Positions 53,304 through 62,211 are shown, counted from the first letter of the stretch. The stretch is DNA of 64,000 bases from Firmicutes bacterium UBA6806 (GCA_002452745.1 DKFC01000052.1:62001-126000), one strand, 5' to 3'. The notes: generated by a model not told the origin, from the letters alone. Program-made: numbers and translations.

Positions 53304-53924
53304 CTAATTTTTGTCCTGATTCTCAAGTTGCCATTCTAATGATTTCTTAGCCCATTCCTCTTCTTCCTTTGTCCATTCGCTAGGGTCTTTGTTTACCCAT
53401 GAACGAGAAGGGTCATTTGATTCTGTTGTTGAAGTTGGTTTCTTATTTGAATTTACATAGGTACCATAGACATAATATTCATCATAATTTCTACTTAAAT
53501 ACATTTTTCCATTTGAAGTCATTAAAGAATACTCATAGCACTGGTTTTCTTCATTTCCATATATCAATACAACAGAATCCATTATTAAAACATTTTCTAA
53601 ATTAACATCAACCGTCGATAATTCTTTAACAATATTGAATTTCTCACTTTTCGTTAAATTTTCAAATTGATCATTGTATATTTCTATCTTATAAAAGTCA
53701 TACTCCTCATATGTTCGTGAAAATACTATAGCTGCTTTATCCGGCAATTTATGATTATCCAGAATTATACGCACTTTGTTTAATGCACTATCAAATTCCA
53801 CTTCTTTTAATTGTTTATTATACATTCCTATCTTATATGCTATTAATAATATAATAACCAATAAAAAAAATAATATAAACGACCTAGTAATTCTACGTTG
53901 TTTTAGAAAACCTAAAATATACAC
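53304..53924 (-). CDS. Membrane-anchored protein of unknown function
   Basis: About 206 residues from a GTG at 53924 (GAGGG upstream); a TTG at 53963 would add 13 residues with no site. One membrane helix lies near the N-terminus (SFILFFLLVIILLIAYKIGM). A soluble domain of about 150 residues follows (KVRIILDNHKLPDKAAIVFS), then a charged tail rich in Trp, Glu and Ser (SWVNKDPSEWTKEEEEWA). The tail may be a protein-binding segment. No family recognised. It is one of a run of accessory genes without a clear virion role. Confidence 0.6.
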   Translation of the reverse strand: MYILGFLKQRRITRSFILFFLLVIILLIAYKIGMYNKQLKEVEFDSALNKVRIILDNHKLPDKAAIVFSRTYEEYDFYKIEIYNDQFENLTKSEKFNIVKELSTVDVNLENVLIMDSVVLIYGNEENQCYEYSLMTSNGKMYLSRNYDEYYVYGTYVNSNKKPTSTTESNDPSRSWVNKDPSEWTKEEEEWAKKSLEWQLENQDKN

Positions 53925-53953
53925 CTCAAATCCCTCTTTCCCATATTTAAAAT

Positions 53954-54271
53954 TTAATTCCAATCCCGATAAGCATTTGCATCAGGTTTAGTATTTGTCA
54001 GCAATATTATTAACCCAATTGGTAAGAAAATAAATATAAATACGATTCCCCAAACTTTGGTAGAATTATACTTTTTCATATCCTTTTCATACAATTGCTT
54101 TTGTGACAATTCCGAACGCATCAAAGTAGTATCCTCTTTTTCATTAGTTTCTTGTTCGTTATGTGTCGTTTGTGATGACTTTGATGTGGCTTCTTGATTC
54201 TTATTATTTTTATTAATTATAGATAGTGACAATATAATCACCAAAAACAATATTGTAAAGAAATACGCCAT
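53954..54271 (-). CDS. Small membrane protein with two helices
   Basis: A 105-residue protein: an N-terminal helix (MAYFFTILFLVIILSLSII), a polar middle of about 50 residues rich in Asn, Thr and Glu, and a second helix (VWGIVFIFIFLPIGLIILLT) near the end. GGGGGCAG precedes the ATG. No family recognised. It lies between the zinc-ribbon/YbjQ protein and another membrane protein, so the three may act together. Confidence 0.6.
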   Translation of the reverse strand: MAYFFTILFLVIILSLSIINKNNKNQEATSKSSQTTHNEQETNEKEDTTLMRSELSQKQLYEKDMKKYNSTKVWGIVFIFIFLPIGLIILLTNTKPDANAYRDWN

Positions 54272-54306
54272 TTATATCTGCCCCCTTTTCCATATTTTAC
54301 AACTAC

Positions 54307-54900
54307 CTAAATTTCTTCTTGACTAATTAATACAGCAGTCCCATACATAGAAATCATGAACATCTGCATACCTTTGCCCGAAATTTCATCAACATCACTT
54401 CTAAACCCAAGAATTGCATTTCCACCTAGATTTTTAGTATCCAACTTAATTTTCTCAAGTGCTTGATTTTCCAACTTAGATAGCTCAGATTCAAAAGTTT
54501 TAGACCGTCCACCAAACATATCTGTAATACCCGCTGAAAGATCTTTAAAGAAACTTGTTCCAACAACAACTTTACATGAAACTAATCCAAAATATTTTTC
54601 AATTTTATAACCCGACAAACTATCTGTTGTAGTTATTAAAACAGGTGAATGCTTAATCTTCAGATTTTCGATATATGATTCTGGTAACTTATCAACTTCT
54701 ACCTTGGCATTATTTTGATTCCGTTTTGATTCCACTCCTTCAATTAAACTTGACTCACAAAAAGGACAAACTTCATAATTTCCATTTATTTTAGACCCAC
54801 AATTTGAGCAATATTTACGCTGAGAATATGGGTTTTCGCCACATTGAATACATTGAATTTCATTATGATTATCACAACCACAGACTTGACAAAAGAACAT
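54307..54900 (-). CDS. Zinc-ribbon protein with YbjQ (UPF0145)-like domain
   Basis: A 197-residue protein. Residues 1-55 hold several CxxC pairs (FCQVCGC, QCIQCGEN, YCSNCGS, VCPFCES), giving about two zinc ribbons. Residues about 85-195 match the YbjQ/UPF0145 domain: LITTTDSLSGYKIEKYFGLV, GTSFFKDLSAGITDMFGG, GGNAILGFRSDV and ISMYGTAVLI. YbjQ-type proteins form pentameric rings of uncertain function. AAAGGGG precedes the ATG. It is unusual as a phage-element gene and heads the accessory set. Confidence 0.75.
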   Translation of the reverse strand: MFFCQVCGCDNHNEIQCIQCGENPYSQRKYCSNCGSKINGNYEVCPFCESSLIEGVESKRNQNNAKVEVDKLPESYIENLKIKHSPVLITTTDSLSGYKIEKYFGLVSCKVVVGTSFFKDLSAGITDMFGGRSKTFESELSKLENQALEKIKLDTKNLGGNAILGFRSDVDEISGKGMQMFMISMYGTAVLISQEEI

Positions 54901-55383
54901 TGTTTTTTCCCCTTTCCATATTTTACAACTATCTAAATTTTACCTCTTTAAATTTATACATTCAACCATTATATTACATTTCGGTAAAATTGTTATTATT
55001 ACAAAATGGTGTAAGTATTGAAATTTTATAGGTTACAGGATTATTCATCATCTGAATTATTGTCTTTAAAAAGGAATGTGTAAATGAAAAATGCTATTAC
55101 AATCATTATGGCTATGGACATTTTAATCACCTCATGGGATGTATACCCCAAAATTGGCTGTGTAAAAAAAGTGGGATTACTAAAGCAATTTTATTATCAA
55201 AGGGGGAACATTATATTCACGATCAATTGTCCCTCAGCATCAGCAAATCACATAAATTATAGTTTTCTCAACAGTAGCAATTGCAACGCTTACAGAGGAT
55301 AGAAATATTATAAATATCTGTAACCATTGGTATTACTCTATTTCACTCTTAATTTCCTATAATATTATTATTATGTGAAGTGT

Positions 55384-55423
55384 TTCAACTATTCCCTAAA
55401 TGCGTATTATCGGAATAGTTGAA
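55384..55423. ncRNA. Perfect 12-bp hairpin within the phage gap
   Basis: TTCAACTATTCC (55384-55395) and GGAATAGTTGAA (55412-55423) are exact inverted copies around a 16-base loop. On the plus strand TTTTATC follows, a weak U-tract, so it might end a plus-strand transcript; it may also be one arm of a larger RNA. Confidence 0.45.
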
Positions 55424-55803
55424 TTTTATCACTCTAACTATCTAGTATTTCCAACATATACAGCAATCGCATTTTAATCTGTAATAATTACAATTTACCA
55501 CATTAATCAATTTTGACCCTAATTTGAATCAATCTGAATGGAATCTTGCATAATTTTCATCAAATGGGATATGGTTTTTAATATAGACAGTCATCAGGAT
55601 TGAATCTATACTCTAGTTTCTTATTCCGTGTGTTGTTTTTATAGCCTATTTCACGAGTTTTATATCATCAGGTGCAATTGTATGGCACAAAATAAAGTCG
55701 CTAATTCGCTATTAAATACAAGTAATTTATAAGTGTTTATATTATACGTTATTTATTCCAATACTAATTTTATATTATAAATTTCAACTAAATAAATAGA
55801 TAG

Positions 55804-55879
55804 CTCAAAGCATTGGAAACACTACATTCTTGATATTGATAACAATCGTGTATTTGCAACACTTTGAGAGATATACACG
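55804..55879. ncRNA. Interleaved inverted repeats (pseudoknot-type) in the phage gap
   Basis: CTCAAAG (55804-55810) pairs with CTTTGAG (55862-55868), and CGTGTAT (55847-55853) pairs with ATACACG (55873-55879). Their order, X-Y-X'-Y', is that of an H-type pseudoknot. Both helices are 7 bp and perfect. Function unknown. Confidence 0.4.
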
Positions 55880-55992
55880 CTAATACAGACAATAGAATTA
55901 ATTCAATGAGTATTGTATCATAACTAAAAAACTAATTGGCTGTGACAGCGTGTAACAAATAACGATAATAGTATTATACTGATATAAGTACC

Positions 55993-56127
55993 ATGTGTGA
56001 AATGGCATGGGTATGGGATAGCGTTTCCATTAAATGTAATAATTTGAGATTCTGAAACCGTTGCTATAACGTGCGTAAAAGAACACGGTCACACATCCCA
56101 TCTATTCCAATATAGTTACCCATACCC
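55993..56127 (-). ncRNA. Candidate structured RNA with multi-helix pseudoknot
   Basis: Four nested or interleaved helices: ATGTGTGA (55993-56000) with TCACACAT (56089-56096); GGGTATGGG (56009-56017) with CCCATACCC (56119-56127); ATAGC-GTTTC (56018-56027) with GAAAC-CGTT-GCTAT (56054-56067); and CGTG (56070-56073) with CACG (56084-56087). The first two cross each other, giving a pseudoknot. The minus strand is assumed because all neighbours read that way and a TTGACA box (56148-56143) lies just upstream. No known RNA class is recognised. Confidence 0.4.
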
Positions 56128-56188
56128 TAACACAATATATTATGTCAACCATTCCAATTGTTACAACTATATTGCACTAATATTACAA

Positions 56189-57469
56189 TTATATTACGAC
56201 AATCCCTTTCCCCAATCTTTCTAACTCTTGCCCAACATCGTTAATCAGTGGCGATTTATCAAGATAGGTTTCAAGACTAATAGCACCATCAGCAAATTGT
56301 TTACTCAGCATATCAACAATCTCAGCATCATCAGTCGGACGATTAAGCGTAAATTCAACATCAATATAATCAAGCTCATTAAACGTTATACCCTGTCTAT
56401 TCAATATTTTCTCAATGCCCTCATGCCTATCATTAAATCCATCACGCAAGTAAATGGTATTCTCTAAGCCTTTATTATGTGCAAGTGAGAACAACAACTT
56501 CAAACTGACCTCACTCACATTGGCAACATTAGATTGACCCATTACAATTGATGGTACTTGTGCGATTGTCCAAAGCTGATTAAACAATGTATTTAATAAC
56601 AGCTTGCACGATTCACTGTCAAGATTAGCAACAGCCCATTGAAATTGACCCCCATCTTCAAGACTAAGCACAAAGCCGATGCCCTCACTCTCTGCACTAC
56701 CTGACAATGATTGTCCTGATAATACACCAATAGGATTCATTGACAGCGTATAAACAGAATCATCAAGCCTATTAATGACTATTTCAATCTTATCCATAAT
56801 CGGACGAATATCATCAAGGATACTCACACCGAACATTTCATCTGTATTCTTATAATGCACTGGCAAGCCTGAAAGATTAGGATACTCATTCACTTTGTGT
56901 AACGTGCCACTTTCATTAGTCCATACGCTCACATTCAAATCACTAAAAATGGTATAACTCTCAATGTTCGATACAACGTCCTGATAATATTCAATAAAGC
57001 CAATATACTCACCACTATCACTATACACAGGATAACCATCAGCCGAATCAATCAAACGACTTTTAATCTTGCCACTCTCATAATAAACATACTCAAAGCA
57101 ATCGCCAAACTTCAGCACATTGTCAATGATATTAAAATTGCTCTTGTGGAATCCACCTTTGCGATAAACTTGATTATATCGGCTCACCATATCAGCAGTA
57201 CCCACCAATGAAACTGGTCTACCTAATACATAAGTCGCATGAAAATTGATTATCGTCTTGATTGTTTGCAATATCATTTTACTTGTGTTGAACTGTACCC
57301 CTTTGTGAATGACATCAGGCTTTGAAAGAATGGCATGTAATCCCTTGAGGTAGTTCTTGTTGTTCAATACCTTTGATACCCTTGTCACATTGAATGGCTG
57401 CTTAACTTCCTCTGTGAACCATGTGCTGTTTGATTGATAATTCTCTGCAATATATTTATCTAAATTCAT
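56189..57469 (-). CDS. Phage portal protein, SPP1-gp6 type
   Basis: A 426-residue portal protein, the dodecameric DNA channel at one capsid vertex. HATYVLGRPVSLVG, NIIDNVLKFGDCFEYVYY, DIRPIMDKIEIVINRLDDSV and the helical C-terminal part NVSEVSLKLLFSLAHNKGLE are typical of the SPP1 gp6 family. GAGG lies 8 bp before the ATG. It directly follows the large terminase gene, with which it works in packaging. The gene-poor RNA-like region follows it. Confidence 0.88.
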   Translation of the reverse strand: MNLDKYIAENYQSNSTWFTEEVKQPFNVTRVSKVLNNKNYLKGLHAILSKPDVIHKGVQFNTSKMILQTIKTIINFHATYVLGRPVSLVGTADMVSRYNQVYRKGGFHKSNFNIIDNVLKFGDCFEYVYYESGKIKSRLIDSADGYPVYSDSGEYIGFIEYYQDVVSNIESYTIFSDLNVSVWTNESGTLHKVNEYPNLSGLPVHYKNTDEMFGVSILDDIRPIMDKIEIVINRLDDSVYTLSMNPIGVLSGQSLSGSAESEGIGFVLSLEDGGQFQWAVANLDSESCKLLLNTLFNQLWTIAQVPSIVMGQSNVANVSEVSLKLLFSLAHNKGLENTIYLRDGFNDRHEGIEKILNRQGITFNELDYIDVEFTLNRPTDDAEIVDMLSKQFADGAISLETYLDKSPLINDVGQELERLGKGIVVI

Positions 57470-57488
57470 GTGTTATTTCCTCACTTTT

Positions 57489-59060
57489 CTATTTATAAAA
57501 TGGTTGACTGCATCCGAACAATGCGAACATGTAACTGAATAAGCTGTCATCGTGTCCACCTTGTATGTGCTGTATTTTTCCGTTTGTATCTGATATGAAT
57601 GTCAGCATCTCTTTCAGTACGTCTTTTGAATTAATGAGAATTTCACCTTCTTCAAATGCTTCCCTGAATGAGTTGATTAAGAGCGGTCTTGATTTATCTG
57701 TTGTGACAAAGCCAATTCTCTTTTTAGTTTTGCCACGTTCATCAAATTGCTTGCTCTTATATATATTTGTGTAATTATATTTGTTTCTTAGGTTATCAAG
57801 TACCACAATGCCAGCTGAGAATTTTTCCACCACAGCCAAGCCATGATTATAATACTCACATATCTCAAATACTAATTCGCTGAGTTTGTGGGGTAATATT
57901 TTGTTGTCCCTAAAATGAGCCATCTCAATTCCTGTTTCAACGTCAAGAACTGTAATCGCTGAATAATCTTTTCCCACACCCTCAGACGCATCCACACCGA
58001 TTGAATAGCGTTTATTCTTTTCAGGTATATGATATATGTTGAGTGATTTACCAATGTATGTTTTAATCACAGCTGAACAATCAACTTCAGTTCTTTTGAG
58101 TGGTGTCGGCAAATACTTCAATCGTTCATGTATCTGCTGAGAATTAAAGATACTTGAGCCTGATGTAATAAATGCGATTTCAGGTGTCAAAGGAAACTCT
58201 TGATTGAATTCATCTTCACTTGAATTATTGATTTTCATTCTTCGCCAACAGATAATGTCAAGCGTAAACCGTTCATCATATTTCATGAGTTGTTTTTCTT
58301 CTTCAGTCAAATCATCCTTTTCAAATGTATGACCATTTAAGTTTTCAAATATCTTCATGGATTGCTTGTGGTCATCTTGAAACATATCAGCTGTATCAAG
58401 ATAATTGAAAAACATTGGATTATATGAGTTCTGTTTTTGCGTTGCCCTAGTCCATGTATCATGATAATAGTTGCCAAGTCCGTTGGCTGTACTTTCAATA
58501 TAGATTTCACCATCAGGAATGAGTGCCTGTTCAAGTGCTAATAATTGAGTACGTGCTTGTTCGCCAACAAATGCAAGTTCTGACACATGAATCAATGTTA
58601 GCGTTGCACCTCTCGAATTATCCTTTTTACCCATCGTTGCACAAGATAAGATTGAGCCATTTGTGAAACCCAATTCATTTCTATTATTCTTGATGAGTTT
58701 TGGCTTTACTACATCGGGAATACTGTCATATAACTGCTTTGCCTTTGCGAATATATTTCTTGTTGATTCCATGTTATGTGATAGCATCATACAATGAGTA
58801 TTAGGTCTAGTCATGCAAAGATATAAAGCCTTAGCAAGTATAAAAACAGACCCACCCCCTTGCCTAGATTTCAGGATAATATTGTATTTCAAAGATTTCT
58901 CATATATTTGATTCTGCATCTCATTGAGTTTAAAGGGGACAAGTTGCCCCCTCTTATCTACAATCCTGACAAAGTTCTCAATATACAGTTTAGGGTCATT
59001 CAATAACCTTTTGAGTTTGTTCTCAGGTCTGATATATTTACTCATCGATATCAACCCCAT
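57489..59060 (-). CDS. Phage terminase, large subunit
   Basis: A 523-residue packaging motor. The ATPase domain has a deviant Walker A, ILKSRQGGGSVF near residue 65, and Walker B-type LIHVSELAF. The nuclease domain starts with YSIGVDASEGVGKDYSAITV, with further acidic residues in LAVVEKFSAG and a C-terminal GGHDDSLFSYMFAL, the usual Asp pair. The start may be 59060 or the in-frame ATG at 59045; both overlap the small-subunit gene. Confidence 0.92.
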   Translation of the reverse strand: MGLISMSKYIRPENKLKRLLNDPKLYIENFVRIVDKRGQLVPFKLNEMQNQIYEKSLKYNIILKSRQGGGSVFILAKALYLCMTRPNTHCMMLSHNMESTRNIFAKAKQLYDSIPDVVKPKLIKNNRNELGFTNGSILSCATMGKKDNSRGATLTLIHVSELAFVGEQARTQLLALEQALIPDGEIYIESTANGLGNYYHDTWTRATQKQNSYNPMFFNYLDTADMFQDDHKQSMKIFENLNGHTFEKDDLTEEEKQLMKYDERFTLDIICWRRMKINNSSEDEFNQEFPLTPEIAFITSGSSIFNSQQIHERLKYLPTPLKRTEVDCSAVIKTYIGKSLNIYHIPEKNKRYSIGVDASEGVGKDYSAITVLDVETGIEMAHFRDNKILPHKLSELVFEICEYYNHGLAVVEKFSAGIVVLDNLRNKYNYTNIYKSKQFDERGKTKKRIGFVTTDKSRPLLINSFREAFEEGEILINSKDVLKEMLTFISDTNGKIQHIQGGHDDSLFSYMFALFGCSQPFYK

Positions 59061-59421
59061 TTAATAACGAAATTAATTCAGATTCACTTTCATCAGCAAA
59101 GAATTTATCACTGAACTCAACAAAGGCTTTGAAGGATTGAACGTCATCCTTTGCTTTATCAAAGTAAATATTATATAGTTCAATCATTTTACTATTGTGA
59201 AGTATTTTCATGCCCAATCTCATAGCCTTTTGGACATCAGTATCAGTTTTATATTTTGCTTCAACAGTATACAGAGATTGTCCGTTCAAATAACGCTTTG
59301 ATAATGTGAGCCAATCATCTTCAATCAGACCCAATTTCCATAGAACATATTTTTGTTTTGCTTCAGGTACAATTTCAAGTATCTTTTGTTGTATTGTTAA
59401 GTCACGTCTTTCACTTCCCAT
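59038..59421 (-). CDS. Probable phage terminase small subunit
   Basis: A 127-residue helical protein directly before, and overlapping, the large subunit gene, which is the standard position of a small terminase subunit. An HTH-like stretch (IEDDWLTLSKRYLNGQSLYTVEAKY) and a C-terminal coiled region (FDKAKDDVQSFKAFVEFSDK) suit a DNA-recognition ring protein. Sequence alone gives no firm family match. GAGGTG precedes the ATG. Confidence 0.65.
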   Translation of the reverse strand: MGSERRDLTIQQKILEIVPEAKQKYVLWKLGLIEDDWLTLSKRYLNGQSLYTVEAKYKTDTDVQKAMRLGMKILHNSKMIELYNIYFDKAKDDVQSFKAFVEFSDKFFADESESELISLLNGVDIDE

Positions 59422-59455
59422 GATTACACCTCTTTCTTTGCATAAAAATAGAGCC

Positions 59456-60115
59456 TTACCACAATTTCAAATGTTGTGATTGCCCTTTCTTGATAAACCA
59501 TTTTATAGTTTCATTTCTCGTATATTTTATATATTCATTAATTACGTTTTCATCATCGTGTATGCCATAGATTATTTTCATCGTTCCATATTTATTATTA
59601 TTTGATATGAACGAATCACGTATTTGATCGTACTCAATGGATTGCTCTGATGCTTCGTAATCTTTGCCTAAACTTGTTATATCAATAAAATATTCATAGT
59701 TATTAAGGCTCAAATGTAATGCCCATTTCAAAGCGTTATTCTTTGGGGTAATACATTCGTTATCTTTATAATCAATGTCAACTTGTAGACCGTAACGCTT
59801 AAACTTTTTCATAAGTTCATAACGCAAAATGTCTTTCCAAGTGACAACATTATAAACATCTGGCGAATACTTAAATATATTTTCAAGCTCAATTACACCC
59901 TGTTCACTTTCATCACATTCAATGAGAATTTCAAAAGTGAATGATTCTTCTCCGTATATCTTCCATGCTTCTTGTAATGCTTGATTGATATGATTGCCCT
60001 GATTCAATTTTCTTTTGTGCGTTTTCCATCTCGTTTCAATGTCAATCGACTTACCAATATACACCATTTGATTTTTGAGATTTGTGATTCTGTAAATTCC
60101 TGATTTCTTTTCCAT
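59456..60115 (-). CDS. GIY-YIG endonuclease, homing-type
   Basis: A 219-residue protein with an N-terminal GIY-YIG nuclease: SGIYRITNLKNQMVYIGKSI holds the two tyrosines, then the catalytic arginine in DIETRWKTHKRKL, and the metal-binding glutamate in VIELENIFKYSP. The C-terminal 120 residues probably bind DNA. GGAGG precedes the ATG. Free-standing homing endonucleases often sit beside terminase genes in phage genomes. No intron boundary is seen around it. Confidence 0.85.
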   Translation of the reverse strand: MEKKSGIYRITNLKNQMVYIGKSIDIETRWKTHKRKLNQGNHINQALQEAWKIYGEESFTFEILIECDESEQGVIELENIFKYSPDVYNVVTWKDILRYELMKKFKRYGLQVDIDYKDNECITPKNNALKWALHLSLNNYEYFIDITSLGKDYEASEQSIEYDQIRDSFISNNNKYGTMKIIYGIHDDENVINEYIKYTRNETIKWFIKKGQSQHLKLW

Positions 60116-60237
60116 GATTATAATCCTCCGTATTGATTAATTAATTTGATTGGAGTTTTATAATCGTTGCATTGTCATCATCTTATTATTATTTTTGGAT
60201 TCTAATATAACGACATAAAACATTTACATTTGTGTTA

Positions 60238-62211
60238 TTATTTGTCATTTGCGAGCAATAAAAAAGGACTACCTGTTCCTGTAATCCCGAATTGTTGTTT
60301 GAGTTCTTTGTTTGCTCTAACTCTTATTAAGTTGTATGAATCTAAAATCTCGGGTAAATTGGTTTTAATATATTTCTGTGCTTTGGTCTTTGAAATATTG
60401 GCTGTGCTTAAAATATCATTCTCTGTGCAATAACCTTTTTCAGCAATTATTGTCATTATGATATCAATGATTTGTGATTGAATCTCATCTTGTTGCTTGC
60501 TGGTAGTACGCTCAACAACATCCCCATCTTTTGTAGTAATATGTGTATGCTGTGGATATAACCAGTCGGCAATCTCTGACCCTTCTTTACGATAAAACAT
60601 TTCACGAGATACACCTTTCATTGTGTAAGCGTTTTCTTTCCATTTCTTTGCCTGTCTTAGACTCTCATCAATTAGATTGGCTGTATATGAAGGGATAGAA
60701 TAAAAGTTTACACGCTTATCAAATCCTCTTTCAATTTGAATGGCTTTGGCACGAGATAACATATCTTCAGGAATTTCCTCATCAGACAATTTATTCAGCA
60801 ACAAATGATATTGTAAGACAGCGTTTTTATTTGCAATTTTCTTGCGTTGCTTGTCGCTTAGTTCTGCAATCTTGAGTAAATCCTTTATACTCGTAAAGAA
60901 TAAAATGTTCCCATCATTATCAGTAATGCGTTCATTTGATACAAGTTCTTTTGCTAAGACATTAAGTTTAATGAGATATGGGATTTGATGCCGAATGTTA
61001 TTGTATAATTCAGGTGCAAATTCTTGTAAATCAAATATAAGCATTTTGATATTGTAATCAAGATTCTCGATTTGTTCTTTCTGCCATTCAGTTTGTGCAA
61101 TTTCAACATTCAATATTTCTCTGATAAAATCATGAGCCTTTTTAGTAGATTTAAAATTCCCTAATCGCTCAACGATCCCGACGATGTTTGTTGTTATGCC
61201 ACAAGATTCAGAATGACATTTATATAAAGATGCACCGTCATCAGCTCTGAATATACTTGTTGATGGACTAGAATCATTGTGAAATATACATCTAATCATT
61301 CCACTAGTTTGAATACCTAATATAAGTTTTAAATCAATTGCCCTGATATAATCCATATACTCTGAATTGTTGTTCACTACTACATGAGGTAGGTTATAAT
61401 GTTGTTTCAAGAATGCTGAATCACGTTTCATAAATGCACCAATCACTTTATATTGTAACGTTTCACCATTTTTGTTAAGTTTAGGGGGTACATATAATAA
61501 TGAAGTATTATTTATAACCCCATTATTATTAGTACCCCCCAAACTTATTTCATCCTTATCAACGTTCTTATTACTACGTTTAATAGGTGTTTTACATTCA
61601 GGGAGTACCTTAATAATATCTGTAATATCATATCTATAAGGTGCTTTAGTATATCTGTTTAAGTTTGATTCCATTATCGTCACCATATAAGGATTATCAA
61701 TATCTTTCGTCCAATTGTATTCAGGTAATCTCATTACTCTTGATGGATTCTTAATCGTTTTATCTGAATCAAAGTAATCAATTAACCTGTGTTGTGCTTC
61801 AGTGAATTGTTCAACTGTTGCCCCTTCATTCACAAGCCAATAAACGTGAATTCCATTTCTAGTTTCCACAATATATGACGGTTTATATTGAAATGCTCTT
61901 ATTTTCTTTAATTGTTCCTGTTTAAATTCACTCACCACTTTCATTGATGGCATAGCTTTACCATCTTTGGGGCAATCAAAGTCGATGAATACAGCATTAA
62001 TTTTATTGATTGATTCATCTGTATCACCCCCACCATTAACAACAAAGTAAATGTTAAACCCTTGCTGATTAAATTGGCTGAGGTGTTTGATACAGCCATC
62101 GTTATAATATGAGTTGTATTTGACTGACTTATCTTTGATTAATCTGAAATTGATGTGTGAATCGCCATGAATATCATTCAAGAATTGTGCTGTTGTTCTA
62201 TCTCTTACCAT
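60238..62211 (-). CDS. Phage primase: archaeo-eukaryotic-type primase fold plus DnaG-type zinc finger
   Basis: A 657-residue replication protein. Residues 1-190 look like an AEP/RepB-type primase: metal-binding aspartates 77 and 79 in NAVFIDFDCP, His122 in RNGIHVYWLV, and PSRVMRLPEYNW. A CHC2-like zinc finger typical of DnaG primases follows at 308-337 (CIFHNDSSPS, then YKCHSESCG). A long helical middle and a winged-helix-like end (GYCTENDILSTANISKTKAQ) complete it. No helicase Walker motifs are visible. The combination of the two primase elements is unusual. GGGGG precedes the ATG. Confidence 0.75.
   Translation of the reverse strand: MVRDRTTAQFLNDIHGDSHINFRLIKDKSVKYNSYYNDGCIKHLSQFNQQGFNIYFVVNGGGDTDESINKINAVFIDFDCPKDGKAMPSMKVVSEFKQEQLKKIRAFQYKPSYIVETRNGIHVYWLVNEGATVEQFTEAQHRLIDYFDSDKTIKNPSRVMRLPEYNWTKDIDNPYMVTIMESNLNRYTKAPYRYDITDIIKVLPECKTPIKRSNKNVDKDEISLGGTNNNGVINNTSLLYVPPKLNKNGETLQYKVIGAFMKRDSAFLKQHYNLPHVVVNNNSEYMDYIRAIDLKLILGIQTSGMIRCIFHNDSSPSTSIFRADDGASLYKCHSESCGITTNIVGIVERLGNFKSTKKAHDFIREILNVEIAQTEWQKEQIENLDYNIKMLIFDLQEFAPELYNNIRHQIPYLIKLNVLAKELVSNERITDNDGNILFFTSIKDLLKIAELSDKQRKKIANKNAVLQYHLLLNKLSDEEIPEDMLSRAKAIQIERGFDKRVNFYSIPSYTANLIDESLRQAKKWKENAYTMKGVSREMFYRKEGSEIADWLYPQHTHITTKDGDVVERTTSKQQDEIQSQIIDIIMTIIAEKGYCTENDILSTANISKTKAQKYIKTNLPEILDSYNLIRVRANKELKQQFGITGTGSPFLLLANDK

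Larger units (their letters stand above)
54901..56188. other. 1.3-kb gap without a convincing protein gene
   Basis: AT-rich DNA between the portal gene and the accessory genes. A 72-codon plus-strand frame (55084-55302) is the only candidate; it has AAGGA 9 bp before its ATG, but opposes all neighbours and has unremarkable content. An 8-bp inverted repeat (GGTTACAG 55031-55038, CTGTAACC 55318-55325) encloses it. To the right are a 12-bp hairpin and two sets of interleaved inverted repeats, listed separately. Taken together they suggest a structured noncoding RNA rather than empty space. Confidence 0.6.

Noticed and set aside
55084..55302. 72-codon plus-strand frame in the phage gap as a gene
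   Set aside because: Only a modest ribosome-binding site, opposite direction to all element genes, and no family likeness; mentioned with the gap instead.
55560..55700. Two CTGATGA motifs resembling a hammerhead ribozyme core on the minus strand
   Set aside because: The flanks do not form stem II or place GAAA and the cleavage site correctly.
56119..56148. Promoter at TTGACA for the RNA candidate
   Set aside because: The -35 box is perfect but the best -10 (TATGGG at 18-bp spacing) is poor and would fall inside a helix, so I did not list it as a promoter feature.
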